64,000 bases of DNA from the NCBI GenBank assembly GCA_947095585.1, contig OX352762.1:42766537-42830536 (forward strand), read 5' to 3'. The stretch comes from Nephrocerus scutellatus (lineage: Eukaryota; Arthropoda; Insecta; Diptera; Pipunculidae). Below, one piece after another: positions 11,087 through 23,209 of the stretch. The notes beneath the pieces were generated by a model. That model ran no database searches. It was not told the DNA's origin and saw only the letters and a program-made list of their open reading frames with translations. The position numbers were made by a program, and so were the translations under genes. Within the stretch, counting starts at the first letter, position 1. Each line of letters opens with the position of its first letter.

Positions 11087-11723
11087 TATATTAGTATTCG
11101 TATAGTATACTAATCTTTGTACATTACTGCATTTCCATGAACCTGGTATGGTATGAGTTGGATTGGGTTGAAATTTATTTACTTTAAATGTAAAATGGCG
11201 TCACGCGTTTCCAAGTAATCAGGTTCAAACAAGAGTTGAAATTTTGACAAAATAATACAAAATCCGACGTCTACTTACAAAATAATAAAAATCGCCATTT
11301 TTAATTTCAACTCTACTCAAGAATCCAATCGAGACTAATGTTAATTTTTTTTTCATAAAAACTCTACCCCAGAGCGCGCTCGACCGCAGAATTTTTCAAA
11401 AGGGAAATCGAACACGAAAGGCGAAAACCTTTTGTTTACATTTTTTTGTTGCATGTGTTGTTGTTGTGCTAGTATAATGAGGGGTAAATCTCCCAAAAAC
11501 AGATCTGTTTTAGCTCTACGGTAGAGTCGTTTTGAAGGGGAAACGAACAACTTGACAGCCAAAAAAAAATCTGGGGCAGAGTTCTACAAAAAAAAAAAAA
11601 ACGACATAACACACATATGCATGTAAGGTATTCGGCATGCATACGAGTGACAGGAAAGCGCAAAGATGAAGTAATTTGGAGTGAGACAGAAAGTATTTTT
11701 TTTTCATGGCCTTCTAGTCCTTT
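11087..11723. other. Unassigned flank, no gene seen
   Basis: AT-rich sequence with several A/T runs and only short unconvincing frames. No terminal repeats or known element motifs are recognised. It may be host DNA between insertions. Confidence 0.5.
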
Positions 11724-12509
11724 TTAAATTCTCTATATTAACTTCACTTGCCCGTGTGTTTGTGGGTTTGTGGATTTGTGTGTGTCATGGAATCTTGCGA
11801 TCAATTTTTGACCCTCTTCCCAAAGTCCTATTTTATTGAAACTTTGCACACATGCATATCTCCGATGACAACCCTTTCTATTAAAGGACCCTCGGGCCAC
11901 GGGGTCGGTGGGCTCCCCTACAAATAGTTTACAAAATTTTACTCGATTTTCTTAAAATTTTATACCCCATAACTTTTTTTAAAAAAGTTATCCCGATTTT
12001 CTTCAAAATTAATACACATGTGTATCTCCGATAGACAACACTTTTTGTAAAAAAAATTGGAGACCCCGGGCCCGGGTTCGTGGGGCCCCATAACTTATTT
12101 TAAAAAAATTAACCCGATTTTCTTTAAATTTTATATACGTATGTATCTCCGATGAAAAACACTTTTTGTAAAAAATTTGGAGACCCCGGGCTCCAAAAAA
12201 ATTTTTAAAAAAATTAACCCGATTTTTTTAAAATTTTATATACGTGTGTATCTCCGATGGGCAACACTTTTTGCAAAAATTTTGGAGACAGGGTTTGGAG
12301 GGGCCCCAACAAATTTTTTAAAAAACTTAACCCGATTTTTTAAAAATTTTTATACGTGTGTATCTCCGATGGACAACATTTTTTGTAAAGTTTTTGGAGT
12401 GAGGCCCTGAGGACCGAGGGGTGCCCATATAAATTTTTTAAAAATTAGCTCGATTTTCTTCTTAGAGAATTTACATGAAAAATTGTATTTTTATGGGTTG
12501 TTTTTTTTT
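11724..12509 (+). mobile_element. HINE-like repeat, copy A
   Basis: This copy starts with TTAAATTCTCTATATTAACT and ends with AGAGAATTTACATGAAAAA followed by TTATGGGTTG and a T-run. After a short GT-rich tract comes the block TTTTATTGAAACTTTGCACA, then a minisatellite with units of about 103-128 bp, each containing ATCTCCGATGG, a GGCCC-rich core and an A/T-rich spacer. The architecture (short terminal motif, simple repeat, internal tandem array, T-run end) is like the INE-1/DINE-1 (Helentron-associated) elements of flies. It has no coding capacity. Confidence 0.75.
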
Positions 12510-12868
12510 AAACTGAAAATTAACGGTTTGTGCAGACGATTTCTTTTAGCAAGCGTTAGTTGGCGAGGAAAATTAATATTTCTATGAATAATATCTACTT
12601 ATTTTCTTTCAAGTGTGTAATGGTTATTGTAATTTTTATATTTTATATTTCTTGGTAATAATACATACATTTCGCCCATCGCTGCAATAGTGACAAAGTA
12701 AAATTTGTAGATTGCACAAAAGAAAATAAAGTATTTGACTTGCAGGAAAGGACGTATTCTTGAATTCTGTCAATATTGCAGTCAGTGAGCCTTGAGGTTA
12801 TATTTTTATCGTGTTTGCTAGGGACATATCTACAAAGTGTAGTTTAAAAACAATAAAACAAAAGAACA
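12510..12868. other. Upstream region of the hAT transposase
   Basis: AT-rich non-coding stretch. TTTCGCCCATCGCTG at about 12671-12685 resembles, in reverse, the TAGTGATGGGCG terminus seen at 16587 and may be a fragment of a hAT end. The remainder is probably 5' sequence of the transposase gene that follows. Confidence 0.4.
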
Positions 12869-14815
12869 ATGAAGCGTGCACGAATTAGTGAAGTTTGGAA
12901 TTATTTTAAAGTAGATTCAGAGCAGAATAAAATAGCGCTCGGCACAATTTGCCATTTGAAACTAATTTTTAAGGGAACTGTTTCCAATTTGAACAAACAT
13001 TTAAAAAACAAACATTTAATTACCGTTCAGCCTAATCAGTCGAGAAAAAAAGACAATAAAAACTTTTTCCAACCTCTTTTGTCCATACCTCCAACTGACA
13101 TTCAACCAATTTCATCAGCAAACAGTAATACAAATGTCCATGTATCTTCGGAACCCACAATTTCATTACCTGCAGAAGGACTCATAAGTCAATCATTATC
13201 TATGCCCAAAAGCCTTTTCCAATCCACTTTGATGCGGTTTTCCAACGCAAAGAAGATAACATTAGCCCAACGGAAGGAAGTTGACGATGCGCTAATGTTA
13301 TTGTTTATCAAAAGCTTCTTACCTTTTTCAACGGTTGAGGATACCAGTTATAAAAAATTTGTAGCCGCATTAAATCCTGCATACCAGTTCCCAAGTCGGA
13401 AACATATATCCAATGCTATGTTGAATTCCGAGTTTCAAAAGTGTGAAAATGAGGTAAAAGAGCGTTTCATTGAAGAAAGCTGCTTGTCTTACTATAGATA
13501 GCTGGACTTCCCCTGCACAAGAAGGCTACTTTGTTGTAACTGCCTCACTACATCGACAGCAACTTTGACATCCAATCTATCCTTTTGCAGTGTCGTTTTC
13601 TAGAGGGACCACACACTGCTTATAATATAAGCCAAGACTTACAAAGGGTAATAAGCCAGTGGCAGTTAGACAGGAAAATTTGTTTGGTGGTGGCAGATAA
13701 TGCTCTAATGTGCAAAACTCAATCAAGGATTTGAAGTTAAAAAATTTCAGCTGCTGCGCACACCATTAATTTAGTTGCAAAAAACCAGAAGTAGCAGAAA
13801 ACATTACCAAATTAAGAAATATTGTAAGCGATTTTAAACGCAGTACCACAGCAACGGAGAAATTAATAAAATGTCAGATTCAATCCAATGCCGTTCAACC
13901 AAAGAAGCTAGTAATCGATGTCTCCACTAGATGGAATTCGACATTCCACATGCTTGAAAGAGTATATTTATTGAAGGAAGCACTCATAAGCACTTTGGCT
14001 ATTCTTGACAGTAGCAGCAGTGCTTCGCTACCAAGCATAAGTTCGGATGAGTGGGCACTATGCAATGATATATGCACTGTGTTAAAGCCTCTCTAAGACG
14101 TCACCGAGCAAATAAGTGGAGAGCGGTATCTAAAGGGCAGCCTGATTATTATATTTAACAAGATTTTGAAAAATATATACCAAAATAAAATTCCAAATGA
14201 TGAAACACTGCATCACAGTGCTAAAGCAATAGGGAACAGAATAAATGGTGGTATATGCAAAAGGCTGCAAAATATTGAACACAGCGGTACCTTCGGAATA
14301 TGTACTCTTCTCGATTCGCGATTTAAATCACACTTTTTTACGGAGCAGTCAGCAGCTGAAGATGCAAAAAAAAGAGTTATTGATCTTACAGTAGCCGAAA
14401 TAAATAAAGAACTAGCAGCAGTAGTAGAAAACAGAGAAACACCACCAAACTCAGTAATTAACGCGAATGTCGATAAACAAACAGCTAGTAACATTCCCAA
14501 TTTGGGACGACATCGACTATATCATTACAGATATACAGCCCGTGCAATCACCAAGAGCAGTAGCTATTGTAGAAGTACAAAGATACTTGAATGATAAAAT
14601 CTTGCCAAGACAAGACAGCCCCAATGAATTGTGGCGAAATCACCGTTTTGTTTACCCAAATTTAAAAAAGGTTTTTCAGCAGCATTGTTGCATAATCGCA
14701 GTTCCTTGTGAACGTATTTTTTCAGTCAGGAGAGTTAATATCTGACCGAAGAACTCGCCTACGACCTGATAAAGTTATGAAATTAATGTTTCTAAAAGCA
14801 AATAAAAAAGAATAA
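12869..14815 (+). pseudogene. hAT (BED-type) transposase, broken
   Basis: The N-terminal 210 codons (12869-13501) begin with a BED-finger-like region (SEVWNYFKVD, CHLKLIFKGTVSNLNKHLK) whose first Cys pair is degraded, and include the KSFLPFSTVEDTSYKKFVAA block of ZBED-like transposases. A frameshift at about 13495 leads into a fragmented catalytic domain (SWTSP, DVSTRWNSTFHMLERV at about 13920, LLDSRFKSHFF at about 14310). The C-terminal hAT dimerisation region is at 14540-14812 (PCERIFSV, then SDRRTRLRPDKV). Several stops and frameshifts show it is inactive. No flanking TIR pair could be assigned. Confidence 0.88.
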
Positions 14816-14914
14816 AATGTGTATTTTCATTAAAAAAACTCAACGTCCATCTGGAACGGATAGTTTGAACCCTATTCTAATTTCAAAGAAAAAAACCTCC
14901 GCTAAATTTGGGCG

Positions 14915-15990
14915 TGGCCCTATTTGATGTATGGACAAATTGTAGATTAGGTAAATTTTTCTCGATTTAACAACCGCTTTATTAAAAAAGTGTACGTGTT
15001 TGTGGGCGTATTCTAAAATTTTTTACACTCGTATCGTCCCGGGTCTAGAAAAGCTTGGATATTTGGATATTTCAACAGGACTCGGCGCCAAATCATAAAG
15101 CGCGCGTCAATCAAGATTGGCTGAGAAACAACGTTCCGCGGTTCATTTCCACTGCCCAATGGCGAAGCAAGCGCTGTTTCGTTTCGATGATTTTCTCCTA
15201 CAATAAAAAAAAATGGCCCAGGATCGAGGGGCTCCCATATCAATTTCTGCGATTAGAGAATTTAGATGAAAATTTTTAATTTTTATGGATTATTTTTTCA
15301 CAAATGACATTACATTTGACTGCAATTACGAAATTTCGGGATTTTCCTGTTTTTAGTATATCACTAAAAAGGTCATCCAGGCAGTCATTTAGTTGGCTTT
15401 TTTACTGTCCGTAATTAGTTTTTTAGTAATAGCCGCAGTCGGTAATTTGTTAATGAAAAAATATACAAAACCGTCTGCAGATGATCTATACCTTACCATT
15501 TTCAGCAAATGTTTAATACACCAAACACATAAAACGATTTATTTGCAATAAATTAAAAATTCCAGTTTGGTTGCAGTTCTTTGCTTTGAATACTTAAACA
15601 GAAAATAACATTTTTTATGTGAATACAAAAAACAAAAATATTTTTTTCGCTCGAGATCCTAAAAATTTATGATTCTGCTTATAACACCAGCCAAAACTAA
15701 ACCGATCGAAATAAAAGTTACGCAGATATTTAAAATGGGCTATAATCTGCATATACAATTATATATACAATACATAAAAAGTGCCAAACTAGTATTAAAT
15801 TACAGTTAAAAATCTGGCAAACAAATGATTCTGGGTCTAGAAAAGCTTGAATATAAAATTTCAGTTTCATAGCTTAAAATGTAAGGCCTTAAAACTGGTG
15901 ATGGACCGAAAGTTATGGCTCATTCGACTCGGCTATTGATGCTGATCATAAATACGAGTATATATACTTTATAGGGTGTATCTCAATTAA
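14915..15990 (-). mobile_element. INE-1/DINE-1-like element, split by an insertion
   Basis: Read on the minus strand, 15895-15985 contains the core known from Drosophila INE-1: CTATAAAGTATATATACT, then TGATCAGCATCAATAGCCGA and GTCGA. The other side (14915-15057) has TGGGCG motifs, also common in that family. A 775-bp insert (15058-15832) separates the halves and is bracketed by the 17-bp direct repeat GGGTCTAGAAAAGCTTG. The match to INE-1 is from memory of its consensus. Confidence 0.55.
15058..15832 (+). repeat. maT-derived repeat unit, copy 1
   Basis: It starts inside a maT-type transposase (TTTCAACAGGACTCGGCG encodes FQQDSA around the second catalytic Asp) and runs through RFISTAQW. It then switches to the HINE-like 3' block (GAGGGGCTCCCATATCAATT, AGAGAATTTAGATGAAAA) and a further 540 bp of AT-rich sequence. 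The whole unit is repeated almost identically at 21548-22320, and its 3' part is repeated inverted at about 42195-42690. It is flanked here by a 17-bp direct repeat. Confidence 0.8.
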
Positions 15991-16443
15991 CAATCAAAAT
16001 TAAATATCCTATAGGATCACATCTGTACATACTTACAACATCTAAAGAACTTATTCTTTTATTATATGTGCAACCATGTACATAATATTATTGACAACAT
16101 AATTTAATATACATATGAAATATAAACAAATATGTATTTCAAAAAATATACATAATACAAGTCATAAATACTGTAATTTAAAAATAGCTCAGAACCACAA
16201 AAAAAAGCAACAAATCGAAAAAAAAAAAATAATAATTCAATGCGAGTATGCAATTTGTTTCAGATCACTGAACTTTTCAAATTAAAGATGTATTTTTATT
16301 AGCTGACATGTTATTAGCTTAGATATTAAGTAATAGCCCGGTAAAATAAATTTAAGAACTCTAAAGCATAATCGGGTTCTTTCATTTGGCGGACATTACA
16401 ATTGGCCTCGGAATTTAATGCATTTAACTATAAATTTAGAATA
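15991..16443. other. Unassigned AT-rich stretch
   Basis: No coding frame, terminal repeat or known element motif is recognised. It lies between the INE-1-like element and a minus-strand HINE-like copy. Confidence 0.5.
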
Positions 16444-16586
16444 AAAAAAACAACCTATAAAAAAATTTAAAAATTTTCATGTAAATTCTCCAATAACCAA
16501 ATTATACTTAATTCCAGTGTAAATGCTGATATGATTATAAAAACAACCCCAATCGTAAAGCAAGCAGCGCTGCTCACAGCGCACAC
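16444..16586 (-). mobile_element. HINE-like repeat, copy C, first part
   Basis: It begins with the reversed 3' terminus (AAAAAAACAACC, then TTTTCATGTAAATTCTCC) and includes CCCCAATCGTAAAGCAAGC. It breaks off at GCGCACAC, where a hAT-ended island is inserted. The copy resumes at 23210 with ACGCACACAG and continues to about 23395. Related uninterrupted copies lie at 26978-27330 and, inverted, at about 42990-43215. Confidence 0.75.
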
Positions 16587-17033
16587 TAGTGATGGGCGAA
16601 ATCGGTTAATTTGCTAACCAAGATCGAATTGGTTTTTTTAGATTAACCAGGTTCATTTAACCAGGTTATTAGCCAGTTTAACTGTCGATTAGTTTCATAG
16701 AAACTGAGAATGTGTCATGAGTAGACAAGTTTATTTTATGCTGAAAATCGAAGACCGAGGGACCAGAGCTAAACAAGACAAAAGTACACAAATATATCAA
16801 ACGGCGAAAAACTGTTGCAATATAAATTATATTATATATTATATTATATTATTTTATTATATTTTGAAATTTAAATAGGGAATTTTAAATACATCATGTT
16901 ACACATTATTATTAAATTGAAATCAAAATTTAAAATAATATAAAATATAAAAATTAAAAAAAAAATTAAAAAAACTAACTACATAATGTTTATTTCCGTT
17001 AAGGAAAATTATTTTTTGAAGGTTTTTGGGTTT

Positions 17034-20000
17034 TTTTTTTTTTTTTTTTTATATAGAGACTTATTGCCAAGGGATGACTCCCTGAATGACTTACGTCACG
17101 GCAATAAGTTGGGCTAAGCCCTTTATTAAATTCAAAATAAAATAAAAATCGAAAGAATGTGAATTACAATATATCACATTCCTCACGTTTGTAGCCGGTT
17201 TCAATTTATTTTCTCAGAATTCTCCCTGATTCATTGGAAAAGCAATACGAAAAACGAACACGAATTTAGAACGACGCGAGTCCAAATACTTTTATCAATG
17301 AATCATGGTCAGGGAAAACTACAAAAAACCTTGACCAAGAAAATATTACAAATTAAAAAAATAATTTAAAAATACTGATAAACAATTTATTTTTTTTTTT
17401 ATATATGAAGAAACAACTTATGAATACTTTAACCATCATCCTTCAAGAAGTTGTTAACGGCTAATTTGAACGCCTGCAGATTATAAGATTCTGGAAACAC
17501 GTGTTCGACCAATTGATTCCACATCGAAGAGACTCTCGGAAAAAAGGAGGATTTAAAGTGTTGGGTTCTACATGAAAAAAGTTTTAAGACAAATCTATGT
17601 TGATTGCATCTTAAACGAGTGTTTACGTTACTGAGAAAAGGCCCAGGAACTAGAGAACGGGTTTCTAAAGAACATTTACCGTTGTAAAATTTATAGAAAA
17701 CAGATAAAGCTCCTACATTTCGTCTGTGCTCCAAAGTATCAAGAGACGAAGTAATGGTTACATCGTTTATCAAACGGATAACTCTATTCTGAACACCATC
17801 AAGATGAACCAAATGCGATCTTGGAGCACCACCCCACACATATGAATTAAATTCTAAAATTAGTCTAACATAAGATTTATATAATCTTAACACTTCAGAG
17901 GAAGTGAAGTAGAAGTTACAACGTCTTATGAAGCCTAAACATTGGCTAGCTCTTTTTGAAATTTCATAAATATGTTCTTTCCAGGAAAGATCACTTGATA
18001 CTTTTAAACCTAACAACTTAAGTGAATCATATCTCGCAATAGAGGTACCATTAATAACAGGAGGAACATAATGTTGAGTTGTCTTCTGAGAAAAAAGGCA
18101 AGACTGGAATTTATTTGGGTTAAATTCTACTCTGTTAGAAATGCCCCAATCAAGAATGATTTGAATATTAGACAGAATAGTCAAATTCATTAATTCACGC
18201 GAACCATTCAAGCGAGAATTGCATTCTTTTTGATTGTCAAACTCAATGGAGGCCGATAGTGTTGTATCATCAGCAAATGAATGGATATCACAGGTTGTAG
18301 AAGACAACAGGTCGTTGATATATATCAAGAAGAGCGTGGGAGACAAGGATGGTCCTTGAGGCACGCCAGCATTGATCCCATGTGAATCTGAAGATATACC
18401 ATTTAATACAACTTTTATTTTACGGTTCCATAAAAAATTCTCAATCCATGTAATGAGAGAGGAGTGTAAATTCAGCGCACGAATCTTATTAATAAGACAA
18501 TCATGCCATACTCTATCAAAAGCTTTAGCAATATCTAAGGAAACAACGCTAGGTTTTCAATGCTTCGCTCCAAACAATGAGTCATGCACGTCATTAGTTC
18601 GCCTGAAGATCGATTTTTACGAAATCCATACTGCACATCGGATAAAAGAACATTCGAATCCAGATAGTTCATTAGTCTGAAATTAACGATAGATTCCATT
18701 ACCTTCGATAGAACCGACAACAAAGCAATAGGTCGGTAGTTCGTAGGTGCCGATTTATCACCTTTTTTCGGAACGGGTTGAATATTTGCTATTTTCCAAA
18801 ATGATGGAAAAACACCTGTCTTCATTGAGAGATGAAACAATTTGCTAAGCGGTTTTGCCAAAGTAAGATGACAACTTTTCAATACTAATGGCGGAATACC
18901 GTCGGGGCCAATCGCTTTATTGGGGTCAAGTTCTTTCAGAATCTTTGAAACAACCCGTTTCCGAAAATAGATAGCCTAGATTTGGGAGAATTGGGGGGCT
19001 TTGATTAGTTAAAGGAAGAGTAGATGCACCAGCGAAATGAGAAGCTAAGAGATTAGCTTTCTCAATATTAGTTCTATAATGAATACCATTATGAAATAAT
19101 GAAGGAATAGACGAAGTATTGTCTGCAAAGTTTCTTTTAACCAATGAAGCAAACGACCAAAAGCTTCGACTGTTTGAATCAGAATCCAAAATTTTTCGCA
19201 TGCTATCTCGAATCTTAAGGTCATATATTATTTTGGACCTTTTCAATATAGCGTTTGATCTGTTTCTAGCTATTCGAAACTTTACAAGGTTTTCTTCAGA
19301 AGTGCAATTAACGTAGTCCAAATGGGCTGCTATTTTACACGCGACTGCTGACCTGCAATGTTCGTTAAACCATTTATTTTTATGAGTATTTTTCTTTTTA
19401 AATTAAGAAGGAATGCAATTTTTCATTCCTAGCAAAATGGTTGACGTGATAAGTTGTGATGCTTCATCAGCATTATTGCTGGAAAAACAGGTTGACCAAT
19501 CAAATGAGCTATAAAATTGGTTCAGGAGCTCCCAGTTAGCATTTTTATAGTGCCAGAGTAGCCTTTTACTTGTAGTCTCTATAAGGGCTGGTGATATTGA
19601 AAATTTGGCTACTATCAAAGCATGGTCAGAAAGACCTAATGAAGCAGATACATCAATTGAATATTTATCAGGCATAGTTGTAAGAAATAAATCTAAAAGG
19701 TGAGGTGATTGACCAGTAGTATCGGGATACCTAGTTGGCTTATCAACGAGTTGGGTGAAAAGATTAATTAACATTTGAAAATAGTTCAGCGGTTTCACCT
19801 GATCGATCTCTACCATTCGAATAGGTCAACCATGAATCATTGTGAACATTAAAATCACCCAAGACTACCAATTCTGATGTTGGTGATGATTGGTAAATCT
19901 TGTCTATTGTGTCTGATAAGTAATTAAACTCAATATTAGTGTCATCAGGTGACAAATTAGGACTACGATAAAGGGAACATATAAATATCGAATGGTTTGA

Positions 20001-20690
20001 AATTACAATTTCAATCCATATCGTATTGAACATTGGATTACTGTTTGGAATATTAAAATTAGGTACACTAAAACTGATGTCTTCTCGTATAAATAAAATA
20101 ACCCCACGATGAGGAACCAAACAGTCGACACGAGAATACCCCTGACATTGAAAATCATTTGGGGTACCCATATAAGAGGCCTGCGTTTCACATAAACTTA
20201 GAACCGCAGGTTTATTCGCGTCAAGATGTGCTACGATCGAGTTGAAATTACTTCTAATGCCGCGAATATTTGTGAAATTAATTTCAAAATATGAGTTCAT
20301 TTTACAAATTAAAAATACCGAACCGGTTCCTTCCAAACCTTCCAAAAACCACCATAAGGGTCTTCTTTGTGCTGTTTGTTTGCTCTAGCCTTTGATTGAG
20401 TGCTTGTAGAACTGATGTAATTTGCATTACATTTTCTTGAGATGGACCCGGATTTTCCTCAGTTCGTTGCTGGAGCCCAGAAGATGGTGGATCATTTGCA
20501 TCGAAATAATTTATTGAATAAGTCGGATGGATTACGGTTGCTGTTCTCTCTTGACTCGTCTTGTAATTGTCTTGCTGCTATAATGCTTCTACTTGCCAGC
20601 TTTTTGGTAGCGCTGGATAATGCCGCCGTAGCCGTAGGATGCCTCCTGGTGAGGTGTCTTTTTTAATTTGTAATGGCTCCCCCTTTATAC
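17034..20690 (-). mobile_element. Jockey/CR1-type LINE, degenerate
   Basis: Minus-strand endonuclease-RT coding sequence spans 20345-17429, followed by about 390 bp of 3' region ending in a poly(A) tract (T-run at about 17035-17050 on the plus strand). Upstream of the endonuclease the element continues to about 20690, where a maT element begins. No complete ORF1 is recognised. A small 3' stub of what looks like the same family is at 46227-46298. Confidence 0.82.
17429..20345 (-). pseudogene. LINE ORF2 (APE endonuclease plus reverse transcriptase), frameshifted
   Basis: On the minus strand the endonuclease begins near 20290 with INFTNIRGIRSNFNSI and continues with VLSLCETQ, ELVVLGDFNVHNDSW and LGLSDHALIVAK. 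The RT follows with PVPKKGDKSAPTNYRPIALL (about 18780), YGFRKNRSS, MPQGPSLSPTLFLIYINDLL and the FADD box (HSFADDTTLSAS, about 18275). The C-terminus includes LLGLKVSSDLSWKEHI and ends at 17429. At least four frameshifts or stops break it (near 19790, 19370, 18900 and 18450). The motif set fits the jockey superfamily, CR1-like side; the exact clade is not certain. Confidence 0.88.
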
Positions 20691-21665
20691 CGGGTGACTG
20701 ACACGAAGTGTTACCAACTTCAGACTGTCAAACCAGTTCTGTCATCACTCGAATCGCTCAAATTTACACTAATGACAGTTTGTTCCATTGTTTACAAGCG
20801 TACAAAGACATTTTAATGGGAAATATTCAGAAAAAATTTATCTGCAATGGAATTCAAGCGTAATAGTGTGATTGCTCTATTTTTGCCTGGAAAACCACAG
20901 CCGCAGATTGTTAACAAGTTAAAACATCTTCATGTGAATAAAATGTTTGTGTATCGCACCATAAATCGTTATAACGATACTGGCAGCATTGCAAAACGCC
21001 ATGGTGGTGGACCGAAACGCACTGCAACATCGCCGGATATCATTCGGAAGGCCAAATTGGCTCGGAATCCGCGCCGTAGCGGAAGAAAAATGGCTCGTGA
21101 GGCGAACATTTCGCTCGAACGGATGCAGCACATATTTATCATCTTGGACTAAAGGCCTTGAAATTCCAAAAAAAACGCATGGTCTCACCGATGCTAAAAA
21201 AAAATTAGAGAGGAAAGAGCAAAGGAGTTGTTACGCTTGCACGAAAGTGGCGATTTGCCGAATTTGGTTTTCTCTGATGAGTCACCGTTCGTTATTGAGC
21301 AATATGTGAACAAGCAAAACGAGCGGCTTTACTTACCCGGCCGTTCTACTGAAAATTTGGACCAACGGATTGCCACTCTAAACCAAGCGCCGCCGATGGT
21401 GATGGTTTGGGCCACCGTAGCGGCCGAAAGTCGTTCACCGCTCGTTTTTTTGGACCGTGGCATCAAGATAAATGCTCACATTTATCGGGATCATGTGTTG
21501 GATGGAGCATTGAAGCCTTGCCACAAAAATATTTCGGCCGCAGAGCCTGCATATTTCAACAGGACTCGGCGCTAAATCATAAAGCGCGCGTAAATCAAGA
21601 TTGGCTGAGAAACAACGTTCCGCGGTTCATTTCCACTGCCCAATGGCGAAACAAGCGCTGTTTCG
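20690..21665 (+). pseudogene. maT-type (DD37D) mariner transposase, broken and 3'-truncated
   Basis: An open frame from ATG 20847 gives helix-turn-helix repeats (VIALFLPGKPQPQIVNKLK, RTINRYNDTGSIAKRHGGG) and a linker ending LERMQH near 21130. Two indels (about 21115-21215) precede the catalytic part LRLHESGDLPNLVFSDESPF, with the first Asp at about 21278, and PPMVMVWATVAAE. Another indel near 21525 leads to FQQDSALNHKARVNQ, with the second Asp at about 21558. The sequence leaves the family after RFISTAQW, so the third acidic residue is missing. Spacing in relatives suggests a DD37D (maT) assignment, which is from memory. Confidence 0.8.
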
Positions 21666-22320
21666 TTTCGATGATTTTCTCCTACAATAAAAAAAAAAAT
21701 GGCCCAGGATCGAGGGGCTCCCAAATCAATTTCTGCGATTAGAGAATTTAGATGAAAAATTTTAATTTTTATGGATTGTTTTTTCACAAATGACATTACA
21801 TTTGACTGCAATTACGAAATTTCGGGATTTACCTGTTTTTAGTATATCACTAAAAAGGTCATCCAGGCAGTCACTTAGTTGGTTTTTTTACTGTCGGTAA
21901 TTAGTTTTTTAGTAATAGCCGCAGTCGGTAATTTGTTAATGAAAAAATATACAAAACCGTCTGCAGATGATCTATACCTTACCATTTTCAGCAAATGTTT
22001 AATACACCAAACACATAAAACGATTTATTTGCAATAAATTAAAAATTCCCAGTTTGGTTGCAGTTCTTTGCTTTGAATACTTAAACAGAAAATAACATTT
22101 TTTATGTGCATACAAAAAGCAAAAATATTTTTTTCGCTCGAGATCCTAAAAATTTATGATTCTGCTTATAACACCAGCCAAAACTAAACCGATCGAAATA
22201 AAAGTTACGCAGATATTTAAAATGGGCTATAATCTGCATATACAATTATATATACAATACATAAAAAGTGCCAAACTAGTATTAAATTACAGTTAAAAAT
22301 CTGGCAAACAAATGATTCTG
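21548..22320 (+). repeat. maT-derived repeat unit, copy 2
   Basis: Nearly identical to 15061-15832, with small indels and substitutions. Here it is continuous on the left with the longer maT transposase gene. On the right it continues into sequence (22320-22566) that is also shared with the inverted copy at about 41930-42690, so the shared unit is longer than copy 1 shows. Confidence 0.85.
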
Positions 22321-22489
22321 ATGTCAAACAGTTTTATTCATAAAATATGCTTCACGTGGAAAATTTTTTTGCCATGTAAGTGCGATTCGAAAATGATATA
22401 ATAAGAGAACTCTTGTAAATCAAATTTCATTTTCAGTTGTTTGTCTATGTAGCAATCCTTCTTTTTCCCACTCATGAACGTATGAGCAA

Positions 22490-22566
22490 GTCTTTACTTT
22501 TGAACCTGTTCTTTTGCGAACCAGTTCAGTGAACGAATGAGCAAGTCGTTCATTTTTAACCTGTTT
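22490..22566 (+). repeat. Repeated motif of about 55 bp (GAACCAGTTCAGTGAACG)
   Basis: The unit reads roughly AACCTGTTCTTTTGCGAACC, AGTTCAGTGAACGAATGAGC and AAGTCGTTC. It recurs at 23078-23150 and, inverted, as two tandem copies at 40480-40600 and one at 41930-42000. TTCAGTGAAC is partly palindromic. It always borders HINE-like termini, so it is either a common target or part of a longer composite element. Confidence 0.7.
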
Positions 22567-23073
22567 TTAAATTCTCTATATTAACTTCGCGTGCACGTGG
22601 CTGGCTGGTTGGCTGGCTGGCTGGTCAGATTTTCTGATCAATTTTTAGCCCACGTCCCATGGCCCGATTTTAATGAAAATTTGCACACATGTATATTTCC
22701 GGTGACAATACTTTCTATTAAAATTTGAGGCCCCTCGGACCTTGGTTTCGGGGGGCTCCCATACAAATATTTTACAAAATTTACCCGATTTTCTTTAAAT
22801 TTTGTACACATGTGTGTCTTCGATGGAAAACACTGTAAACATTTGGAGCGATCGGCCCCTTAGGGACCCCAATATACAATTTTTAAATATCGCTATATCG
22901 CATCAGATCACGGCAAAGTCTGAGCTCTGTGCTTTGAGAGCAGCGCTGTTCGCTGCCGCTGCGTAATTTGGTGGATGATTTTGCCACAAGACGAGCACGC
23001 AGTGTGTGTGTGTGTGTATCTCCGATTAGAGAATTTACAAGAACAATTTTAATTTTTATGGGTTGTTTTTTTT
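22567..23073 (+). mobile_element. HINE-like repeat, copy D
   Basis: Complete ends: TTAAATTCTCTATATTAACT on the left and AGAGAATTTACAAG, TTTTTATGGGTTG and a T-run on the right. It carries a (GGCT)n/(GGTT) microsatellite, GAAAATTTGCACACATGT, one array unit and a TG microsatellite. It is very similar to copy M (39379-39877), including the block GAGCTCTGTGCTTTG, so the two share a recent source. It lies inside the hAT-ended island, between copies of the 55-bp unit. Confidence 0.8.
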
Positions 23074-23209
23074 ACTTACCAGTTCAGTGAACAAATGAGC
23101 AAGTCGTTCCTTTTTAACCTGATCTTTTTTTGCGAACCAGTACGGTCATTTCGATCTTTTGAGTGATCAGGTTCAAAAGATTTGGTTAGATCTATTTCGC
23201 CCATCACTA

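Larger units (their letters stand above)
16587..23209. mobile_element. 6.6-kb island with hAT-type ends
   Basis: The left end reads TAGTGATGGGCGAAAT (16587) and the right end is its exact inverted copy (ending 23209). The flanking 8-mers GCGCACAC (16579-16586) and ACGCACAC (23210-23217) match at 7 of 8 positions, the size expected for hAT duplications. A paralogous site near 43030-43045 (inverted) has this 8-mer once and no insertion, which supports the borders. The interior has no hAT transposase; it holds a reversed LINE, a maT pseudogene and HINE-like repeats. It may be a non-autonomous hAT element swollen by later insertions. Confidence 0.75.

Noticed and set aside
11353..11707. Small minus-strand frames of 63-69 codons
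   Set aside because: Phe/Cys-rich translations of A/T runs without homology or splice context.
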